From Buttiauxella sp. A111 (lineage in GTDB: Bacteria; Pseudomonadota; Gammaproteobacteria; Enterobacterales; Enterobacteriaceae): a stretch of DNA of 64,000 nt. Location of the stretch: contig NZ_BJFN01000004.1 in assembly GCF_014189855.1 (NCBI RefSeq), positions 434,001 to 498,000 of the forward strand. The letters are read 5' to 3'. A program made the position numbers and the translations under genes. The notes under the pieces are model-generated. The model saw nothing but the letters and a program-made list of their open reading frames with translations. It had not been told where the DNA came from and did no database searches. Position 1 is the first letter of the stretch. Every line of letters begins with the position of its first letter. Of the stretch, positions 8,560-17,795 are shown piece after piece.

Positions 8560-9585
8560 TTAACCCAACTGCACGGAAACGAACTCATCCGGGTCGGGAA
8601 GCAACATCAGTGGAGCCGATTGCGTCATGGTGAATTCCACTGCCGGGTCACCCACTTCCAGCCAGTTGCGCGGATAGCGGCTGCCACGGTCAATGCCCTC
8701 CTTCTGTGCAACCGCATCACGGATTGCGCCATAGGTACGGATACCACGAGCAAGGGTGTTACCGAGGATCATGGTGTTGTCCGGCAGCGCTTTTTCTTTT
8801 ACACCGTCAACAATTAGCTGGCCGTTGTACACAACGATAGCCACGTCACCAAAGCTGCCTTTGTAGGAAACAATTTTGCCCAGGTCCTTGCAGGCAGTTT
8901 CCAGTTCGGAATTAGAGCCACGGCGAGTATCCAGCTTGTCCTGCACTTTTTTGAACGAACGGAACAACGCCCAGCCCTGCTGATCGAACACAATAAGGTC
9001 GATAACACCGGATGCATTCAGTGCATAGGATTCAATGTCATTGGTCGGATCAAAAGTGTCTTTATTCTGCGCACTCCACGCCGCCGGCCCCACCTGAATA
9101 ATGTTGTTATTCGGACTGCGCTGCATATCCACCTCAACCGGTGAAAACTGTTCGCCTGTCATGGTGTATTTGCCGTGCAGCACCGCATCAATGCACTGTT
9201 TTTCTTCAACCTGCTGAATGGCGAGCTCTTCGTCTTTCAGGTTTTGCAAGATAAGGCGTTTACGGCGATATGACGGATCATTCAGCGCAGTCGGATCTTC
9301 ATCAGGCAAACGGCGCGGAGTCATCCCAGGATTCAGTTCATGCTTGGGTTTTACATATCCCGGCTCAAATTGTTTCATCAGCCCCCCACGCGTGCGCTCA
9401 ACCTTGCCACTCACCATCGGTGAAACGTACAGCGCCATATTCACATCGCCCGGAATTTCTGCCAGATCGACTTTCTGCGTCGCAAACTCATACGTTTCAC
9501 GGAAAAACAGAGACAAAAAGACCTGCTGAAATTTGAAGTTTTTGCGCGTCACGGCAAGGAGCTTGCTGGTTGTATAAATACTCAT
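8560..9585 (-). CDS. E: Major capsid protein (lambda gpE family)
   Basis: 341 residues, exactly the length of lambda E, with near-colinear conserved blocks (GYVKPKHELNPGMTPRRLPDEDP, shown partly; EELAIQQVEE; KLDTRRGSNSELETA; GDVAIVVYNGQ; APLMLLPDPDEFVSVQL). It forms the HK97-fold icosahedral shell. The neighbours are decoration protein D upstream and FI downstream, as in lambda. Confidence 0.95.
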   Translation of the reverse strand: MSIYTTSKLLAVTRKNFKFQQVFLSLFFRETYEFATQKVDLAEIPGDVNMALYVSPMVSGKVERTRGGLMKQFEPGYVKPKHELNPGMTPRRLPDEDPTALNDPSYRRKRLILQNLKDEELAIQQVEEKQCIDAVLHGKYTMTGEQFSPVEVDMQRSPNNNIIQVGPAAWSAQNKDTFDPTNDIESYALNASGVIDLIVFDQQGWALFRSFKKVQDKLDTRRGSNSELETACKDLGKIVSYKGSFGDVAIVVYNGQLIVDGVKEKALPDNTMILGNTLARGIRTYGAIRDAVAQKEGIDRGSRYPRNWLEVGDPAVEFTMTQSAPLMLLPDPDEFVSVQLG

Positions 9586-9627
9586 AACTTATCCTGTAAA
9601 AAGGGCCGCAATCGCGGCCCTGTGGGA

Positions 9628-9969
9628 TTACTGAACACTCAGTGCCGAACCGGCGAAAGCGTTATATTTCTGAATATCGGTGACACCTTCCGGCCACTGA
9701 ATATCCTCAATACGCCAGGTGCCACTTTTCCAGACGGTAATACGACTTTCCGTCCCGTCCACATCCATCGCCAGCAGTGCCACCGCAGTACCAGCTTTTT
9801 TGCCATCCCATGCCACTGCAGCACCGGTACCAGGGTCAATCAGTGCTGTATCCAGCATAAGCGGCGTCAGTTTTGCGGTCACTTCAGTCAGGCCGCTTGC
9901 CAGCACAGCGGTATAGCGCGGGTCACTGTTAGCCCCCGGCTGGTCGTGTTTAAATTCTTCTAAAAGCAT
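9628..9969 (-). CDS. D: Head decoration protein (lambda gpD family)
   Basis: 113 residues against 110 in lambda D. It trimerises on the expanded capsid and stabilises it. Conserved points: GANSDPRYTAVLASGL at residues ~12-27, LTPLMLDTA, VAWDGKKAGTAVALLA and the final WPEGVTDIQKYNAFAGSALS. It lies between the protease/scaffold gene and the capsid gene. Confidence 0.93.
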   Translation of the reverse strand: MLLEEFKHDQPGANSDPRYTAVLASGLTEVTAKLTPLMLDTALIDPGTGAAVAWDGKKAGTAVALLAMDVDGTESRITVWKSGTWRIEDIQWPEGVTDIQKYNAFAGSALSVQ

Positions 9970-9978
9970 GACGGCTCC

Positions 9979-10359
9979 TTAAACCGGAATATCAAGCAAA
10001 TCGTTATCAGCATTTGCATTTTCACCACCCATCCCACCCTGTACGGCGTCAGGTGCATTTTCCATCAACGCATCCAGCGCGGTATCGGAACGGCTCTGCG
10101 CACTCTGGGCGGATGACGCCATGATGCGCTGAGCATCCTCCACGCTCATGCCCGGTGTGGCAGCCAGTGCCTGCGCCTGCAACTCGCGCCCTGTTGCCTC
10201 CTCGCAATTCAGAATGCCCATAATGCGTTGATTCTCAGCCAGCACGGCGGACTGTAATTGTTCACCGGTAATCACCGCACCGGCTTCCGGCTGGGACGTG
10301 GTGAGGACTTCATCACCCTGAAGATTGGTCACCAAAGGGGAAGTTGTGGAATTCGACAT
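9979..10359 (-). CDS. nu3: Nested scaffold protein (Nu3 analogue), internal start in C
   Basis: An in-frame ATG (MSNSTTSPLVTN) is preceded by GGAGGCTCG, a strong ribosome-binding site inside the protease gene. The resulting 126-residue protein equals the C-terminal scaffold domain (ITGEQLQSAVLAENQRIMGI, Gln/Ala-rich helices, Gly/Asn-rich tail). Lambda uses the same nested arrangement for Nu3. That it is translated here is inferred from the SD and the parallel. Confidence 0.8.
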   Translation of the reverse strand: MSNSTTSPLVTNLQGDEVLTTSQPEAGAVITGEQLQSAVLAENQRIMGILNCEEATGRELQAQALAATPGMSVEDAQRIMASSAQSAQSRSDTALDALMENAPDAVQGGMGGENANADNDLLDIPV

Positions 10360-11277
10360 CGAGCCTCCGTTGTTACGTGTTATTGGTTTACTGCCGATGG
10401 CGTCACGCATCACCGCGACAGCATCTGTGTTAAGGACCAGCTCATCAGCCAGGCCGACATCGAGCGCTTCAGCGCCGGAATACACCGCCGCCTCCGTCGC
10501 CAGGACTTGTTCAATACTCATGGACCCGTGTTTTGCCACGCTTTCAGCGAACATCAGTCGGGTGGCATCAATTTGAGCCTGAATGCGATCACGCACATCA
10601 TCGGGAAGCTTTTCTGTGGGGTTGCCGTCCACCTTGTGCGCCCCGCTGTGCAGCAGCGTGACCTCTACCCCCTTCTGCTCAAGCTGACCGGCATAGTTGT
10701 AATGTGCCATCAGCACACCAATCGAGCCGGTACGGGCAGTCTGCGTGACCAGACGACGACTTGCCGCACTGGCGATGAGCTGACCGGCACTGCAGTTCAT
10801 GTCATTAGCCAGCGCCCAAATGGGTTTGATTTCCCGCAAACGGGCAATGTTATCCGCACAGTCAAACGCACCTGCCACCATGCCGCCTGGCGTGTCCATA
10901 TCCAGCAGAATACCGTCTACATCCGGATCGCTGATGGCCTGGCGCATCGTGGTGATAATGGTGTTATAGCCGGTCATGCCCGAGAGACTACTGAGGTAGC
11001 TTCCCTTGCTGACCAGTGTTCCGTTGACCGGGATAACGGCGATGCGATCTGATACCTGATACGTTTTCCGGGCTGTAGGTCGTTCATCTCCATACATCGC
11101 CAGCTCACCAGTTATCTGTTCTCCGGTCAGGAGTTCGCCCCCGGTATCACGCACCCCGCCAATGCCCATCTGACTGGCCAGCGCGCAAAAGAAAACCCGC
11201 GCGTAGGCGGGTTCAATTAATAACGGCGAGTTAAACGCCATACTGGCAATGTGGGGCAAATTACGTAGCTTTTGCAT
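9979..11277 (-). CDS. C: Head maturation protease (lambda gpC family, S49)
   Basis: 432-residue S49/SppA-like protease that processes the prohead. The protease domain covers residues ~30-300 with MDTPGGMVAGAFDCAD, the serine segment NCSAGQLIASAAS and TARTGSIGVLMAHYN; the remaining C-terminal ~125 residues are a scaffold domain. The 3' part can be translated independently as the Nu3 scaffold (separate entry). The start overlaps the end of the portal gene by 17 bp, as in lambda B-C. Confidence 0.92.
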   Translation of the reverse strand: MQKLRNLPHIASMAFNSPLLIEPAYARVFFCALASQMGIGGVRDTGGELLTGEQITGELAMYGDERPTARKTYQVSDRIAVIPVNGTLVSKGSYLSSLSGMTGYNTIITTMRQAISDPDVDGILLDMDTPGGMVAGAFDCADNIARLREIKPIWALANDMNCSAGQLIASAASRRLVTQTARTGSIGVLMAHYNYAGQLEQKGVEVTLLHSGAHKVDGNPTEKLPDDVRDRIQAQIDATRLMFAESVAKHGSMSIEQVLATEAAVYSGAEALDVGLADELVLNTDAVAVMRDAIGSKPITRNNGGSMSNSTTSPLVTNLQGDEVLTTSQPEAGAVITGEQLQSAVLAENQRIMGILNCEEATGRELQAQALAATPGMSVEDAQRIMASSAQSAQSRSDTALDALMENAPDAVQGGMGGENANADNDLLDIPV

Positions 11278-12841
11278 CTGCGTCCTCCTTGCTGGATTGA
11301 TTCAGATTCTGACTGAATACCTGGGCCGCCCAGGCAGGTGGTGTCAGGCCTGCATCTTTGCGCGCTTGCATCTCCCGTACCTGTTGGGCGAAAACATCCT
11401 CATAATCCAGACCGCGTTTCGCACACTCGATTTCAAAGGTGCTCAGACCGGCTTCAATCAACATGACGGCCTCACTGACTTCTTTCAGGCCGTCGATAGC
11501 CATACGACCGGAGCCTATCCATTCGCACTTCGACCAGGAGTTACGCGCCTCCTGAAAAGCAAAACGCGCACGTGATGGCAGGCGGATCACCCCACGTATA
11601 ATCGCTTCCTCCAGCCAACACAGGAACATCTGGCTGGCCATGCGAGCAGCGATAAATTTTCTGCGGCCCATGAAATACGCCCAGGACTCATTAGCACTGG
11701 CGCGCGCGGTGGAATAACTCAGTTGCGAGTAGTTGCGGGACAATTGCTCGTATGACACTCCAGTGCCGGCAGCAATATTGCGCAGCAGTGCCCCTTCAAA
11801 AGTCGAAAAACCGTTATCGGCATTTTGCGCCGTCAGCAGATTCAGGGAGTCACCAGGTGCCAGATGCGAGGCTTTTACACCATTCATTTTGACCGGCGAG
11901 GCGGCGTAATAGGTATTGAGTACTTTCAGCATATCGGTGAATTTGCTTTTGCTCCCCTCACCGCTGCCCAGCATAAATTCCATCGCGCTTTCACTGTCCA
12001 GTTCGCTTTCAATGGTCAGAGCGTACATCGCCTTCACGATGGCACTCTGCAGCTGAGTTTTTTGCAGCGTATCGAGCATTTTCATCTGCTCCATGACGCT
12101 GTAAAACTGGTTTGCCCCCCGCGTCTGACCATCCTCCAGTGGTTCAAAAATGTGGATCATCGACGGGCGACCACTGGCTAATTCACGGGGAATGAACGTC
12201 CAGTTTTGAGCCGTCCATGAAGGATAGGCATCATTGCTGATGTGATAACCCATCGCAGCACCAACATCATTTATCTGCACACCTGCGCGCAGGTTTTTGT
12301 TGTCGGAGCGTCCACCGGGATTACTGATGCGCTTGGGGCTGACCATCTTGAACTGGGTGCGAAAAAGCCGGGCGCTTCGCTTTTCCCAGCAGGATTGCAC
12401 AAACAACTCTCCATTAAACGCATGCGTGGCCACCCCCTCGCGGATCATCATGGTGAAGGTGCGTTTCCGCTCAACATCGATGTAGCAATGGTCATCCTCG
12501 GCATACTCCCACCAGGCATCTTCCACATCGCGAGCAAACGCGCGCGCATCCGCCTCATTCAAACCAAGATAGCGCCAGTTCGGGCGGTAACTGAGACGGA
12601 AAAATGCGCCAACAACGTGATCCTGGTGTAACTGAATGGCGTTGGCGGCATAACCGTTATTACGCACAAGATCTTCGGCACGCGCATTTCCCCGTTCAAA
12701 CGTGGGCAGTAACGCCGCATCAGCACTTTCCAGCGAGGGATTCCAGTCAGCCAGTTGTCCACCAAAACCGCTTCCTCCACCGTGGTAACCGGCATATTCA
12801 CGCAGTGGTGTAGTACCGTCAGGTCCTAATAATGCACTCAC
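11261..12841 (-). CDS. B: Portal protein (lambda gpB family)
   Basis: 526 residues against 533 in lambda. It forms the dodecameric DNA portal vertex. Recognisable segments are [21 protein letters not shown] near residue 57, a [10 protein letters not shown] block, [12 protein letters not shown], and [20 protein letters not shown] in the second half. It is placed between W and C, overlapping both, as in lambda. Confidence 0.94.
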   Translation of the reverse strand: MSALLGPDGTTPLREYAGYHGGGSGFGGQLADWNPSLESADAALLPTFERGNARAEDLVRNNGYAANAIQLHQDHVVGAFFRLSYRPNWRYLGLNEADARAFARDVEDAWWEYAEDDHCYIDVERKRTFTMMIREGVATHAFNGELFVQSCWEKRSARLFRTQFKMVSPKRISNPGGRSDNKNLRAGVQINDVGAAMGYHISNDAYPSWTAQNWTFIPRELASGRPSMIHIFEPLEDGQTRGANQFYSVMEQMKMLDTLQKTQLQSAIVKAMYALTIESELDSESAMEFMLGSGEGSKSKFTDMLKVLNTYYAASPVKMNGVKASHLAPGDSLNLLTAQNADNGFSTFEGALLRNIAAGTGVSYEQLSRNYSQLSYSTARASANESWAYFMGRRKFIAARMASQMFLCWLEEAIIRGVIRLPSRARFAFQEARNSWSKCEWIGSGRMAIDGLKEVSEAVMLIEAGLSTFEIECAKRGLDYEDVFAQQVREMQARKDAGLTPPAWAAQVFSQNLNQSSKEDADAKAT

Positions 12842-13041
12842 AGGAAAAACCTCGCAGGCGGCCTGCGCCCGGAAAGCCCCAGCGCATCTTCAAGCTCTTT
12901 GATGTATTTTTTCAGGTCGATTACGTTGACGCTGGTATATTCCAGCCTGCGCCCGTCTTTTTGAATACTGACAACACGCTTACCCACCATAAGTTGATGG
13001 AGTGCCTGTCGGGCTTCATCCAGTTCGGCTCTTGTCGCCAT
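12838..13041 (-). CDS. W: Head-completion protein (lambda gpW family)
   Basis: 67 residues against 68 in lambda W. Key segments: [40 protein letters not shown]. The protein plugs the portal after packaging and prepares the FII-binding site. It overlaps both the terminase stop and the portal start by a base or a few bases. Confidence 0.93.
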   Translation of the reverse strand: MATRAELDEARQALHQLMVGKRVVSIQKDGRRLEYTSVNVIDLKKYIKELEDALGLSGRRPPARFFL

Positions 13042-14969
13042 TATCCCCCTCCTAATTGTTTGGCCAGTTCTGCCAGCTCATTCAGGTTGTTATTTTCCCG
13101 GCGCTGAGCGGCATCCTCCTGTTGGCTGGCCAGTAGCTCATCGAGATCAACCTGGAAGCGGGCCTTGCTGATACGCCAGGCAGCGAGCGAGTACACAAAA
13201 CAGTCCAGTGCTTCGTTGCGCCTTTTTTTGTTGTCCCACAGAAGCCGCGTCTTCCCTTTTTCCTCTTTTTCAGTCAGCTCCTCCGCTGTTAACTGCTGCG
13301 CTTCATTCAGGTCAAATACATCAGGATTGTCCGGGAAGTGGACAGCGCCTGGACAGGGTTCTCCATTGACAGGTACCAGGGTGTAGCGGTGATAAATCTG
13401 CTCTTTCGCGGTGTCGGTTCCGATTTCGGTCAGATAAACACCCTTTTTGTTTTTCTTTCGCGGCATATCCGCAACCGGTCTGCCGTAGGTGGATGCTCCT
13501 TTGACCGGGATAACCCGGAACAAACCATGCATTCGTGAGCGCTTGTAAACGATATCCGGATCAATACCGCCACTGTCCCAGCAGATGCGAGCGATCCCTA
13601 TCTCGGTACCATTCTGGCGGACATAACGCTTGTGAATGGCTTCATCCACTCGCACCAGCGTTTCTTCGCTGTCATGCCGCCCCATAATGATCACGCGGTC
13701 AATCAGCCAGGACTCTTCGCCCGGCCCCCATCCCCAGACACGCATTTCGTAACGATCTAGCTGTGAATCAATACCCGCCGTCAGGTACACCGCGCGCTCA
13801 GGAACCGCTGCGGCGTAAGTCTCTTTACGTTCCGCAATCAGTTCAGCGTCAGGGCGTTCACCGACTTCTGCAGTCCAGGTCTCACCGAGGGTGGTATTCA
13901 CAAAAGACTTCATCTTGGCGGTATCGCCAATGGCATCTTCAAACTCAGTCACAATTTTTATCCAGGTGGTGAACGGGCTGTAAACCGTCCAGATATGAAA
14001 GGCGATATTTTTCGGAGGGGCGATTTCGTAACCGGCTGAACTCAGCCAACGAATACCATCCTCAGTCCGGATACCGGTGTAATCGCATACGTAACGTGCA
14101 CCGGTGTAATCCAGCTCATGCTGGCGAATAACGCAGCCGTTATGCTCGCAAAGGTAATAAACGCTTTCCGGCTGACCCCTGTCCCACTTGAAACCAAAGG
14201 GAGTGTCTTTTTCGCCGAATTTTAGGTGCTGATACTGCTCGCAGTGCGGGCACCGGATTTGAAAACGCATCATATGTGGCGATTCACTGGCCGCCTTCTC
14301 CATCTGGCACTGACCTTTGATTTTCGGCGTGGAGCCACGAATACTTTTTGGCCAGACAGAGCCTTCAACACGTTTATCGCCCAGCGATATTGGGGAACCT
14401 TCCCCTTCGATATCATTGTCAAACGATGACAGCTCATCAAACGCCACCACGTCTACAGATTTGGCGCGGTAGTTTTTGGCTGACTTCCCCCCAAGGCAGC
14501 GCAGGCTTCTGCCGTTACTGAAACTTTTCAGGGTAATGGTGTTGTCTTTGTGCTTTTTGCCATACCAGGGCGCGAGGGCCAGTAACGGAGGGACGTCGCG
14601 GATAGTCGGCGTCACATCCACTTTCATGAAGTCTTTTGCATCATCGTCTGTCGGGAGCCAGGTGATAATGCTTCGCTGTTTGTGGGCGATGAAATAAGCC
14701 TGCACGCCGAAGAGCATTTTTGAATAACCAACACGCGCGGACTTAATCAGGTTTACGCGTTGAACATCGTCCGACCCCATCGTATTAATAATGGCTTTCT
14801 GGTATGGAAGGGTTTCCCACCGCCCTTCCTGATAGTTATTTTCCTTTGGCAGATAGTAATGCTCATCTACCCATTCGACGGCTGTCAGCTCTTCGGGTTT
14901 GAATAATCCGATCAGCCCATCGTTAACAGCGACGCCGATGTTATTTATCAGTGCTGTTGAGGTATTCAT
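13041..14969 (-). CDS. A: Terminase large subunit (lambda gpA family)
   Basis: 642 residues against 641 in lambda A. It cuts cos and pumps DNA. The N-terminal ATPase carries the lambda-type Walker A variant [10 protein letters not shown] (residues ~76-85) and an acidic Walker B-like segment [11 protein letters not shown] near 170. A zinc-finger-like cluster CPHCEQ...CEHNGC lies near residues 240-275. The C-terminal half holds the endonuclease domain ([34 protein letters not shown]). It overlaps the small subunit by about 29 bp. Confidence 0.95.
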   Translation of the reverse strand: MNTSTALINNIGVAVNDGLIGLFKPEELTAVEWVDEHYYLPKENNYQEGRWETLPYQKAIINTMGSDDVQRVNLIKSARVGYSKMLFGVQAYFIAHKQRSIITWLPTDDDAKDFMKVDVTPTIRDVPPLLALAPWYGKKHKDNTITLKSFSNGRSLRCLGGKSAKNYRAKSVDVVAFDELSSFDNDIEGEGSPISLGDKRVEGSVWPKSIRGSTPKIKGQCQMEKAASESPHMMRFQIRCPHCEQYQHLKFGEKDTPFGFKWDRGQPESVYYLCEHNGCVIRQHELDYTGARYVCDYTGIRTEDGIRWLSSAGYEIAPPKNIAFHIWTVYSPFTTWIKIVTEFEDAIGDTAKMKSFVNTTLGETWTAEVGERPDAELIAERKETYAAAVPERAVYLTAGIDSQLDRYEMRVWGWGPGEESWLIDRVIIMGRHDSEETLVRVDEAIHKRYVRQNGTEIGIARICWDSGGIDPDIVYKRSRMHGLFRVIPVKGASTYGRPVADMPRKKNKKGVYLTEIGTDTAKEQIYHRYTLVPVNGEPCPGAVHFPDNPDVFDLNEAQQLTAEELTEKEEKGKTRLLWDNKKRRNEALDCFVYSLAAWRISKARFQVDLDELLASQQEDAAQRRENNNLNELAELAKQLGGG

Positions 14970-15447
14970 TTAATAGAGAGGGAACCAGGTCTCCGGTTTT
15001 GGCAGCGATATTACGCGCCTTGATGATTTCATTTTTCAGGTGGTCAATGTGCCGTTTTTCCAGCCCCGGAAATTTCCGCTGATAAGCCAGAGGAATGGTG
15101 TCGAGAATGCTGGCCACTTCCCCGGTGATTTTAATCAACACGAAAGTGCAAAATGCCGTATCGACCAGTAATGCCTCTTTCCGGGCGTTTTCTCTTTCCA
15201 GTTCGTCAGCCTGCGCTTTGAGTAAACGGTGGCGTTCGAACTTGATGTCCTCGTCAAGTTCTTCCCCGGTACTTTCTTTTTTTTGGGCATCGCCCTGATA
15301 CAACAACCGGTTATTCAGCACACTTCGGACGTCGTATAACGCTTCTCGCCCCCGCCTTTCTGATGGTTCAACACCCCATTTATCAAAGGCTTGCACTGAA
15401 ATATGCAGACTGGCAGCCATGTCCTTTTTGTTGAGGTAAATGCTCAT
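14941..15447 (-). CDS. Nu1: Terminase small subunit (lambda Nu1 family)
   Basis: 168 residues from the MSIYLNKKDM start; lambda Nu1 has 181. The N-terminal winged-helix DNA-binding domain (LNKKDMAASLHISVQAFDKWG) binds cosB. The middle (KFERHRLLKAQADELERENA) and the C-terminal AFCTFVLIKITGEVASILDT closely follow lambda Nu1. The longer open frame to 15660 runs through the cos-like segment and is unlikely to be used. Confidence 0.92.
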   Translation of the reverse strand: MSIYLNKKDMAASLHISVQAFDKWGVEPSERRGREALYDVRSVLNNRLLYQGDAQKKESTGEELDEDIKFERHRLLKAQADELERENARKEALLVDTAFCTFVLIKITGEVASILDTIPLAYQRKFPGLEKRHIDHLKNEIIKARNIAAKTGDLVPSLLNEYLNSTDK

Positions 15448-15544
15448 GAAAGTGCTCTTTTCAGGGGGCTGGTTGGTGTGTTTTTTTGCGAAAGCCGCGC
15501 ACCGCAATGGCTGGAGGGAAACAACTAAACAACAACCAGCTTTC

Positions 15545-15592
15545 TCAGAAATTTTCGTAAATAGCGGGAGCCTGCGGGTATACATCCCCTCA
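15545..15592 (-). other. cos: Probable cos site (cosN/cosB start) upstream of Nu1
   Basis: On the minus strand the segment CGCTATTTACGAAAATTT (about 15549-15566) parallels lambda CGCTATTTATGAAAATTT, which begins 22 bases inside the lambda left cohesive end. Counting 22 bases back lands on GGGATGTATACC (plus-strand 15577-15588), which contains the palindrome GTATAC and starts with GGG like the lambda overhang. Position next to Nu1 fits. The exact cleavage points are inference. Confidence 0.6.
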
Positions 15593-15694
15593 GTGCGCGC
15601 AGGCGCCTGGGAGGACCCGCGCCCCATTTCGGACAGCCGCGTATGGTGCAGCGATGTCACTGTGATAAGTTGAGAACAAAAGAAGGAGCATTAC

Positions 15695-15820
15695 ATGAAA
15701 TTATTGAGTCTGGTTTGCCTCATCTTTGTTCTGGCGTCCTGCTCCAGTGGGGTTGGCGTTGGCGCAACAGGTGGTAACAGCGGCATGGCTATTGGAGTTG
15801 GTTCAGGCATTAGCTTCTGA
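15695..15820 (+). CDS. Small lipoprotein, bor-position moron
   Basis: 41-residue protein with a type II signal peptide: MKLL, hydrophobic core LSLVCLIFVL, lipobox LASC with Cys16. The mature part is Gly/Ser rich (GVGVGATGGNSGMAIG). A strong AGAAGGAG lies 5 bases before the ATG and an intrinsic terminator follows at 16023. It is read against the late genes and sits next to cos beyond Rz, exactly where lambda carries bor, but is not similar to Bor (97 residues). Function unknown; a lysogenic envelope factor is an inference. Confidence 0.75.
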   Translation: MKLLSLVCLIFVLASCSSGVGVGATGGNSGMAIGVGSGISF

Positions 15821-16022
15821 AGACATCTGGCTTACTGACATTGTTATGTCGCTGGTTATGCAATCAGTGGATGCAAAATAACCACCTGCATAAATCAGCA
15901 GTACAGTTTATCTGTCATTGAGTAAATTTTAGGATGATGGCTGTATCAACAAGAACGTATAAATAATATGGTTTTACCGCAGGTGAAATTAGAAAGTAGT
16001 AGAGCTAACTAGAATGCCATTT

Positions 16023-16050
16023 ATCCCCGACCAGTTCGGGGATTTTTTTT
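16023..16050 (+). terminator. Intrinsic terminator after lipoprotein gene
   Basis: Perfect 8-bp stem ATCCCCGA/TCGGGGAT with a 5-base loop followed by eight T on the plus strand. On the minus strand there is no T tract, so it acts on plus-strand transcription. Confidence 0.85.
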
Positions 16051-16200
16051 GCTCGTTATTCTGACCGTTGGCTTTCGTCATCTAATAATAAATAGCCATT
16101 GAATGAATTACGCCACTCCTGACGATGCATTAAATTCAATTGAGTGCGTTTTAAATCAGATGCATAGTGCGCACATTGACTATTTAGCAATATTTCATGC

Positions 16201-16243
16201 ACCCCGGCTACTCAGGATTTCCCCTGTACCGGGGTTATTTTTT
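16201..16243 (+). terminator. Second plus-strand intrinsic terminator
   Basis: Stem ACCCCGG/CCGGGGT followed by TATTTTTT on the plus strand, just before the convergent end of the Rz gene. Confidence 0.65.
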
Positions 16244-16256
16244 ATCCATTTCACCG

Positions 16257-16742
16257 CTATCTTTGGATACCTGGCCTGAAACATTGCAGCCTGATGTAAT
16301 CCTGCATCCCGGCAATCATTTTGCTACTGGTTTCGATTCGCTCTCTGAGGGTGAAATAATCCCGTTGAGCGGCGTCAGTAAGTCGGGGGCTTGAAGCATC
16401 ATCCACGCTGGTGGGGCTGGTGGTTGAAGACACACCTGAGCAGGTGGCTGCAAGGTGCAACCGCTTAGTGCCAGCAGCAACATCAAGCTGCAACTGTTCA
16501 ATCGTCGCTTTGGCATTTTCCAGTTCTCCGGTGTATTTCGCATCAAGTGCAGCGACATCCCGCTGCCGGACGGTCATATCGTCAATAGTCTCCTGCCGAC
16601 CATCTGCCAGCGTTTGAGCCGCGTCTGCGCGCTTTTCTTCGGTTTGATATTTTCCGCGATAATGCTGAACACCCCAAAGTAAAGAAGCCACCAACGCGAT
16701 TAACGTCAGTGGCTTCCAGAACGCTTTAATTATTGCGGTCAT
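16257..16742 (-). CDS. Rz: Rz-like inner-membrane spanin
   Basis: 161 residues: one N-terminal transmembrane segment ([14 protein letters not shown], residues ~12-25) followed by a long periplasmic coiled coil ([21 protein letters not shown], shown in part). With Rz1 it spans the periplasm and fuses inner and outer membranes in the last step of lysis. It overlaps the endolysin by 4 bp and carries Rz1 in another frame. Confidence 0.88.
   Translation of the reverse strand: MTAIIKAFWKPLTLIALVASLLWGVQHYRGKYQTEEKRADAAQTLADGRQETIDDMTVRQRDVAALDAKYTGELENAKATIEQLQLDVAAGTKRLHLAATCSGVSSTTSPTSVDDASSPRLTDAAQRDYFTLRERIETSSKMIAGMQDYIRLQCFRPGIQR
16316..16516 (-). CDS. Rz1: Rz1-like outer-membrane spanin lipoprotein (nested in Rz)
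   Basis: 66 residues from MPKRRLNSC, fully inside Rz in a different frame. Lipobox LSGC after a hydrophobic LMLLLA core and a Pro-rich mature start ([14 protein letters not shown]), as in other Rz1 proteins. An upstream in-frame ATG at 16558 is less fitting because the signal peptide would be buried. Confidence 0.8.
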   Translation of the reverse strand: MPKRRLNSCSLMLLLALSGCTLQPPAQVCLQPPAPPAWMMLQAPDLLTPLNGIISPSESESKPVAK

Positions 16743-17371
16743 ATTCCCAGCGCCGCCCTCGCCTTGTTATAGCGAGCCTGTCGGTCTGCCAGGCCATTTG
16801 TTCCGCCGTTAACGATGAGCGTGACCGCTTTGACGTCACCTGAATGAAGCAAACAGCCTTTACCCGTAAAGAACCACGCAGCCGAGCGTGCCGCCTGCAG
16901 ATCCTGTTCCAGTTGTTCGGGTGTTGATACCAGATCGAGCTTAAGTGCTGTGCCGCAGGTGCGGTAGTTATCCAGACCTGTGATTTGAATCAAACCACGA
17001 CCGCGATACTTCCAGCCGTCTCCTGCTGATTTATTTCCGAGGCGGTTAGAGTAAACGAGGTTAGCGATAGCATCCTGGCGAGCTGCGTGTACTTTCGTTC
17101 TTCCCAATGCATCCGCTTGCTGTTGCGTGATGCGTTTGCCGAACGTGGCCACCAATGCAGCGGGGGTGTAATTCAGGTTTTCTACCACCGCAGTGAAACC
17201 ACCTGACTCATGCCCAACCTGAGCAATAAACATTGCCTGGTCAACGGGTGCAGTAATACCGAATTCACGCATTGCCGCAGCTACCGGCTGAAACCAGCGC
17301 GCAGCTAATCCGGCGCTTATATCAGCCGCCATCTGGATTTGTTGTTGGTTCAAAATGGCTCCAGCTATCAC
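16739..17371 (-). CDS. Endolysin, glycoside hydrolase family 19
   Basis: 210-residue peptidoglycan hydrolase with a chitinase-like GH19 fold. The catalytic region is visible at [20 protein letters not shown] (first catalytic Glu at the ESGGF turn) and [16 protein letters not shown]. No signal peptide, so release depends on a holin. It is followed by Rz/Rz1 with overlap and preceded by two small membrane-protein genes. Confidence 0.9.
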   Translation of the reverse strand: MIAGAILNQQQIQMAADISAGLAARWFQPVAAAMREFGITAPVDQAMFIAQVGHESGGFTAVVENLNYTPAALVATFGKRITQQQADALGRTKVHAARQDAIANLVYSNRLGNKSAGDGWKYRGRGLIQITGLDNYRTCGTALKLDLVSTPEQLEQDLQAARSAAWFFTGKGCLLHSGDVKAVTLIVNGGTNGLADRQARYNKARAALGI

Positions 17372-17485
17372 AAAGTTAAAATAATGTTAATAATGCAAAA
17401 GCATTAGATTGTGAGTTTTTGCTTTCTGTATTACATATGAATGGTGTGTCTATAAAAAAGATATTTACTGCTGTGTTTGAATTCA

Positions 17486-17525
17486 TCCCGGTGTTGCGGA
17501 GTCGCATCGTCGGGATTTCTTTTTA
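17486..17525 (+). terminator. Plus-strand hairpin with T tract between endolysin and holin genes
   Basis: ATCCCG (17485-17490) pairs with CGGGAT (17511-17516), followed by TTCTTTTT on the plus strand. The loop is long (20 bases), so confidence is moderate. It faces the late operon in antisense orientation. Confidence 0.45.
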
Positions 17526-17795
17526 TCTCCGCCCTGTGATATTCCCTCTCGAGTTCAGCATCACCAGCAGAAGGATGAAGTTAACAATGACTTCAGAACG
17601 GTCCGCTATATCGTAATTACCAACCCAGACGCGGATAGGTATTGAGATGAGAGCAATCATCGCCAGCCAGGCAATGAAAGAATAAAATGGTTTATGTCGG
17701 GAGTTGCGGCGCTGGTATGACGCGATAACAATGACAATCAGCATCGCAATAACAGCATTCGCCTGTAGCCAGATATTTGCCAGATCAATTGTCAT
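17523..17795 (-). CDS. Putative three-TM holin (PF05449-type)
   Basis: 90 residues with three hydrophobic segments (about 12-27, 38-57, 70-82). The pattern ...ANAVIAMLIVIVIASYQRR... ...IPIRVWVGNY... ...ILLLVMLNSRGN resembles the small DUF754/Phage_holin_3_7 proteins found next to GH19 endolysins in enterobacterial prophages. It overlaps the next membrane-protein gene by 4 bp. Which of the two is the actual holin and which an antiholin cannot be told. Confidence 0.72.
   Translation of the reverse strand: MTIDLANIWLQANAVIAMLIVIVIASYQRRNSRHKPFYSFIAWLAMIALISIPIRVWVGNYDIADRSEVIVNFILLLVMLNSRGNITGRR

Larger units (their letters stand above)
15821..16256. other. Gene-poor gap between lipoprotein and Rz
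   Basis: No convincing coding region. It holds two plus-strand intrinsic terminators (separate entries) and between them an AT-rich stretch with GATGCAT/ATGCAT and GTGCGCAC palindromes. A short plus-strand transcript between the two terminators is possible, but I see only a weak candidate promoter. Confidence 0.5.

Noticed and set aside
15448..15660. N-terminal extension of the terminase small subunit
   Set aside because: The extension covers the cos-like DNA; lambda Nu1 starts at the equivalent of MSIYLNK.
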